NCBI GenBank assembly: GCA_947496185.1 | Contig: CANMCD010000023.1 | Location: forward strand, 1 to 47,950 | Length of the DNA stretch: 47,950 bases | Source of the DNA: an uncultured Tenacibaculum sp. | GTDB lineage: Bacteria; Bacteroidota; Bacteroidia; Flavobacteriales; Flavobacteriaceae | Direction of reading: 5' to 3' | Part shown: positions 46,518-47,950 of the stretch, one piece after another | Layout of the letters: every line of letters begins with the position of its first letter | Numbering within the stretch: the first letter of the stretch is position 1 | Notes under the pieces: model-generated | Databases searched by the model: none | The model's input: the letters and a program-made list of their open reading frames with translations, nothing else | Told to the model about the DNA's origin: nothing | Program-made: the position numbers and the translations under genes

Positions 46518-47950
46518 ATGAAAAAATTACCAAATTACCCAACACTTTTTGGGAAATTGAATACAAAAGAAGGGGATGAAGCTAGATCCGTATATTCCCC
46601 AGCAGCTTATTTGACGGATTTGTTAAATATGCTACAAGATGAGACAGGCGAAAATAGCCTAGATTTTATTGATACTAGGAGAACCGATATCAAAGAGATC
46701 TTTTTAAATGATGAAAATACGTACAACTTAGTTCCTTATTTAGATATTGTAAATGAGTTATTAGAAAGTAGGATTGAAAATTTAAAACCAGATTCAGAAG
46801 CATACGATACCCTGACGAATGCAAAATACCCTTTTAATATGCCTTTTTCGTTAGACAATGAAAAGGTGAAAAATAATTTAAAACATTTAGGAATCACCTC
46901 AGAGGAGTTGTATCGATTGTTTGGGAGGGAAGAACAATCTTTAACGACAGCTCAAAACTATTTAGGACTTACAGGAAAAGAGTTGAGTGTTTTAGTGAAC
47001 AATAGTTATGATTATGCTTTTCTAATCCGCGTAAGAAATGTACTTAATGAAGAGACAACCAAGTCTACGATTGTTGATAAAATCAAATCGGTATACGATA
47101 CTTCAGAAAAACAACTCCAAGAAGATTTTATCTCGTTAGAACTAAATGAATACCACCTTAAAGCTTTAAAAACTGGTGAACAAGTTTGGCTGAATGAAAT
47201 TTTTAATGCTTATAAAGCAACGCAAGATAGGTTTGCATCAGAGAGTTCTAGTGCTAAGTTTTTACAAACAAGAGTTCAGAGACTATACGGAATACAGGCT
47301 AGAATATTCTTGTTCTTAAAAACACAAAAGATTACAACGGAAGATGTAGAAAATAGTTTAAAACAATTTTTTGATCAAACCGAGATCTTAGAGCTTATTC
47401 AGTACATTGATTTTGATTCAACATTTGCTGATAAAATCAAAACCAATACATTACCCGAAGCAAAAAGAGAAGAGTTAGCAAATAAACTGAACACTTTACC
47501 TTTTAACAATGTAATTTATTTTTCGGAACTTATAGGCCTTTCTCCAGAAGAATGTAGGGAATTATTATATCATGACTTATATATAGATCCTTCGGATTTA
47601 TCAAAAGTAGAAAAAGGTCGGGCCAATTTTTATATCAATCATTTTACCAAGAACAACACCAACTACGTAACTCTTAATGACAAACAAACGAAATTACAAT
47701 GGGGAGAGAGTACTACGGCTACGATTCCATTAACCTGGTTTATTCGTGTGAGTAGCTTTGTACGCTTGGCAAAAAAAACAGGGATATCTTTTCAAGACTT
47801 AGATAGGATTCTTACCTCATGTTGTAAAAATTCCGATGGTATTCCAACGATCGATCAACAGGCTTTACAAACCATTGCGCAAGTAGTGTATTTACACAAG
47901 ACTTATGACCAACCTATTGATGCTATTGTAGCCGTTTTAAGTGAAATTAG
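46518..47950 (+). CDS. Tc toxin subunit A (VRP1/TcA family), 5' part
   Basis: An open frame runs from ATG 46518 to the window end with no stop (477 codons visible). The start resembles insecticidal TcA proteins: Y-S-P-A-A-Y-L-T-D-L-L-N-M-L (TcdA has F-S-P-A-A-Y-L-T-E-L-Y-R-E) and D-F-I-D-T-R-R-T-D-I-K-E-I, matching L-D-T-R-R-P-D-L-K in TcdA, followed by V-N-E-L-L-E-S. TcA forms a pentameric pre-pore that injects a TcB-TcC cocoon into target cells. Full TcA proteins are about 1,500-2,500 aa, so most of this gene lies outside, along with any TcB and TcC. No signal peptide is seen, consistent with non-Sec release. Confidence 0.93.
   Translation, partial: MKKLPNYPTLFGKLNTKEGDEARSVYSPAAYLTDLLNMLQDETGENSLDFIDTRRTDIKEIFLNDENTYNLVPYLDIVNELLESRIENLKPDSEAYDTLTNAKYPFNMPFSLDNEKVKNNLKHLGITSEELYRLFGREEQSLTTAQNYLGLTGKELSVLVNNSYDYAFLIRVRNVLNEETTKSTIVDKIKSVYDTSEKQLQEDFISLELNEYHLKALKTGEQVWLNEIFNAYKATQDRFASESSSAKFLQTRVQRLYGIQARIFLFLKTQKITTEDVENSLKQFFDQTEILELIQYIDFDSTFADKIKTNTLPEAKREELANKLNTLPFNNVIYFSELIGLSPEECRELLYHDLYIDPSDLSKVEKGRANFYINHFTKNNTNYVTLNDKQTKLQWGESTTATIPLTWFIRVSSFVRLAKKTGISFQDLDRILTSCCKNSDGIPTIDQQALQTIAQVVYLHKTYDQPIDAIVAVLSEI

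Noticed and set aside
45625-47950. Prophage remnant around the holin
   Set aside because: No capsid, tail, integrase, terminase or endolysin gene is seen in the window and the next genes are Tc-toxin genes, though the right side is not visible.

Overview
The window comes from a low-GC member of the Bacteroidota, almost certainly a Flavobacteriaceae of marine type. The evidence is the recurrent TAnnTTTG promoter box, the absence of Shine-Dalgarno sites, an aa3-type oxidase operon with an Sco/DUF420 tail, a type IX secretion (T9SS) gliding-type C-terminal sorting domain, a PorP/SprF protein, an IPExxxVDY protein and a viroplasmin-RNase HI. The genus cannot be settled from sequence alone. The window is cut at both ends: a tRNA-Leu lacks its 3' end on the left, and a Tc-toxin A gene runs off on the right.

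Region 1 (1-7783) is core: tRNA-Leu and tRNA-Gly, then a terminal-oxidase assembly cluster (heme O synthase, two subunit III proteins, a subunit IV-like protein, a cysteine-less Sco-like protein, Sco1/SenC, DUF420 and a small CxxC membrane protein), a TolC-like outer-membrane protein and tsaB. Region 2 (8182-24937) is a large surface-adhesin locus. It holds three secreted repeat proteins (1708, 1819 and 967 aa) that share terminal modules in a chain, followed by PorP/SprF and an OmpA-family peptidoglycan-anchoring protein. The 1819-aa protein contains 15 Ig-like repeats arranged as five copies of a three-repeat unit of about 296 aa; one copy of the same unit sits in the 1708-aa protein.

Region 3 (25031-37286) is mostly housekeeping: mscS, dodecin, a YwqK-like protein, purN-rnhA, acpP-fabF-rnc, an IPExxxVDY protein, pyk, an M28 membrane peptidase, a CBS protein, GNAT acetyltransferase, a small zinc-ribbon protein and a short ssb. 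Region 4 (37690-45429, all minus strand) holds a TonB-dependent receptor and a cluster of signalling genes: a PAS-PAS-GAF histidine kinase, a LytTR response regulator, a decayed or frameshifted histidine-kinase-like gene, and a small intact histidine kinase.

Region 5 (45586 to the end, plus strand) is the most striking part. It starts divergently from the kinase cluster with a phage-type holin, then a 150-aa protein that looks like a detached N-terminal piece of a TcA, and then a TcA-family (VRP1) toxin subunit whose first 477 codons are visible. A holin directly upstream of a Tc toxin suggests lysis-type (type 10-like) release of an insecticidal-type toxin complex in a Bacteroidota, possibly under control of the adjacent LytTR/kinase set.
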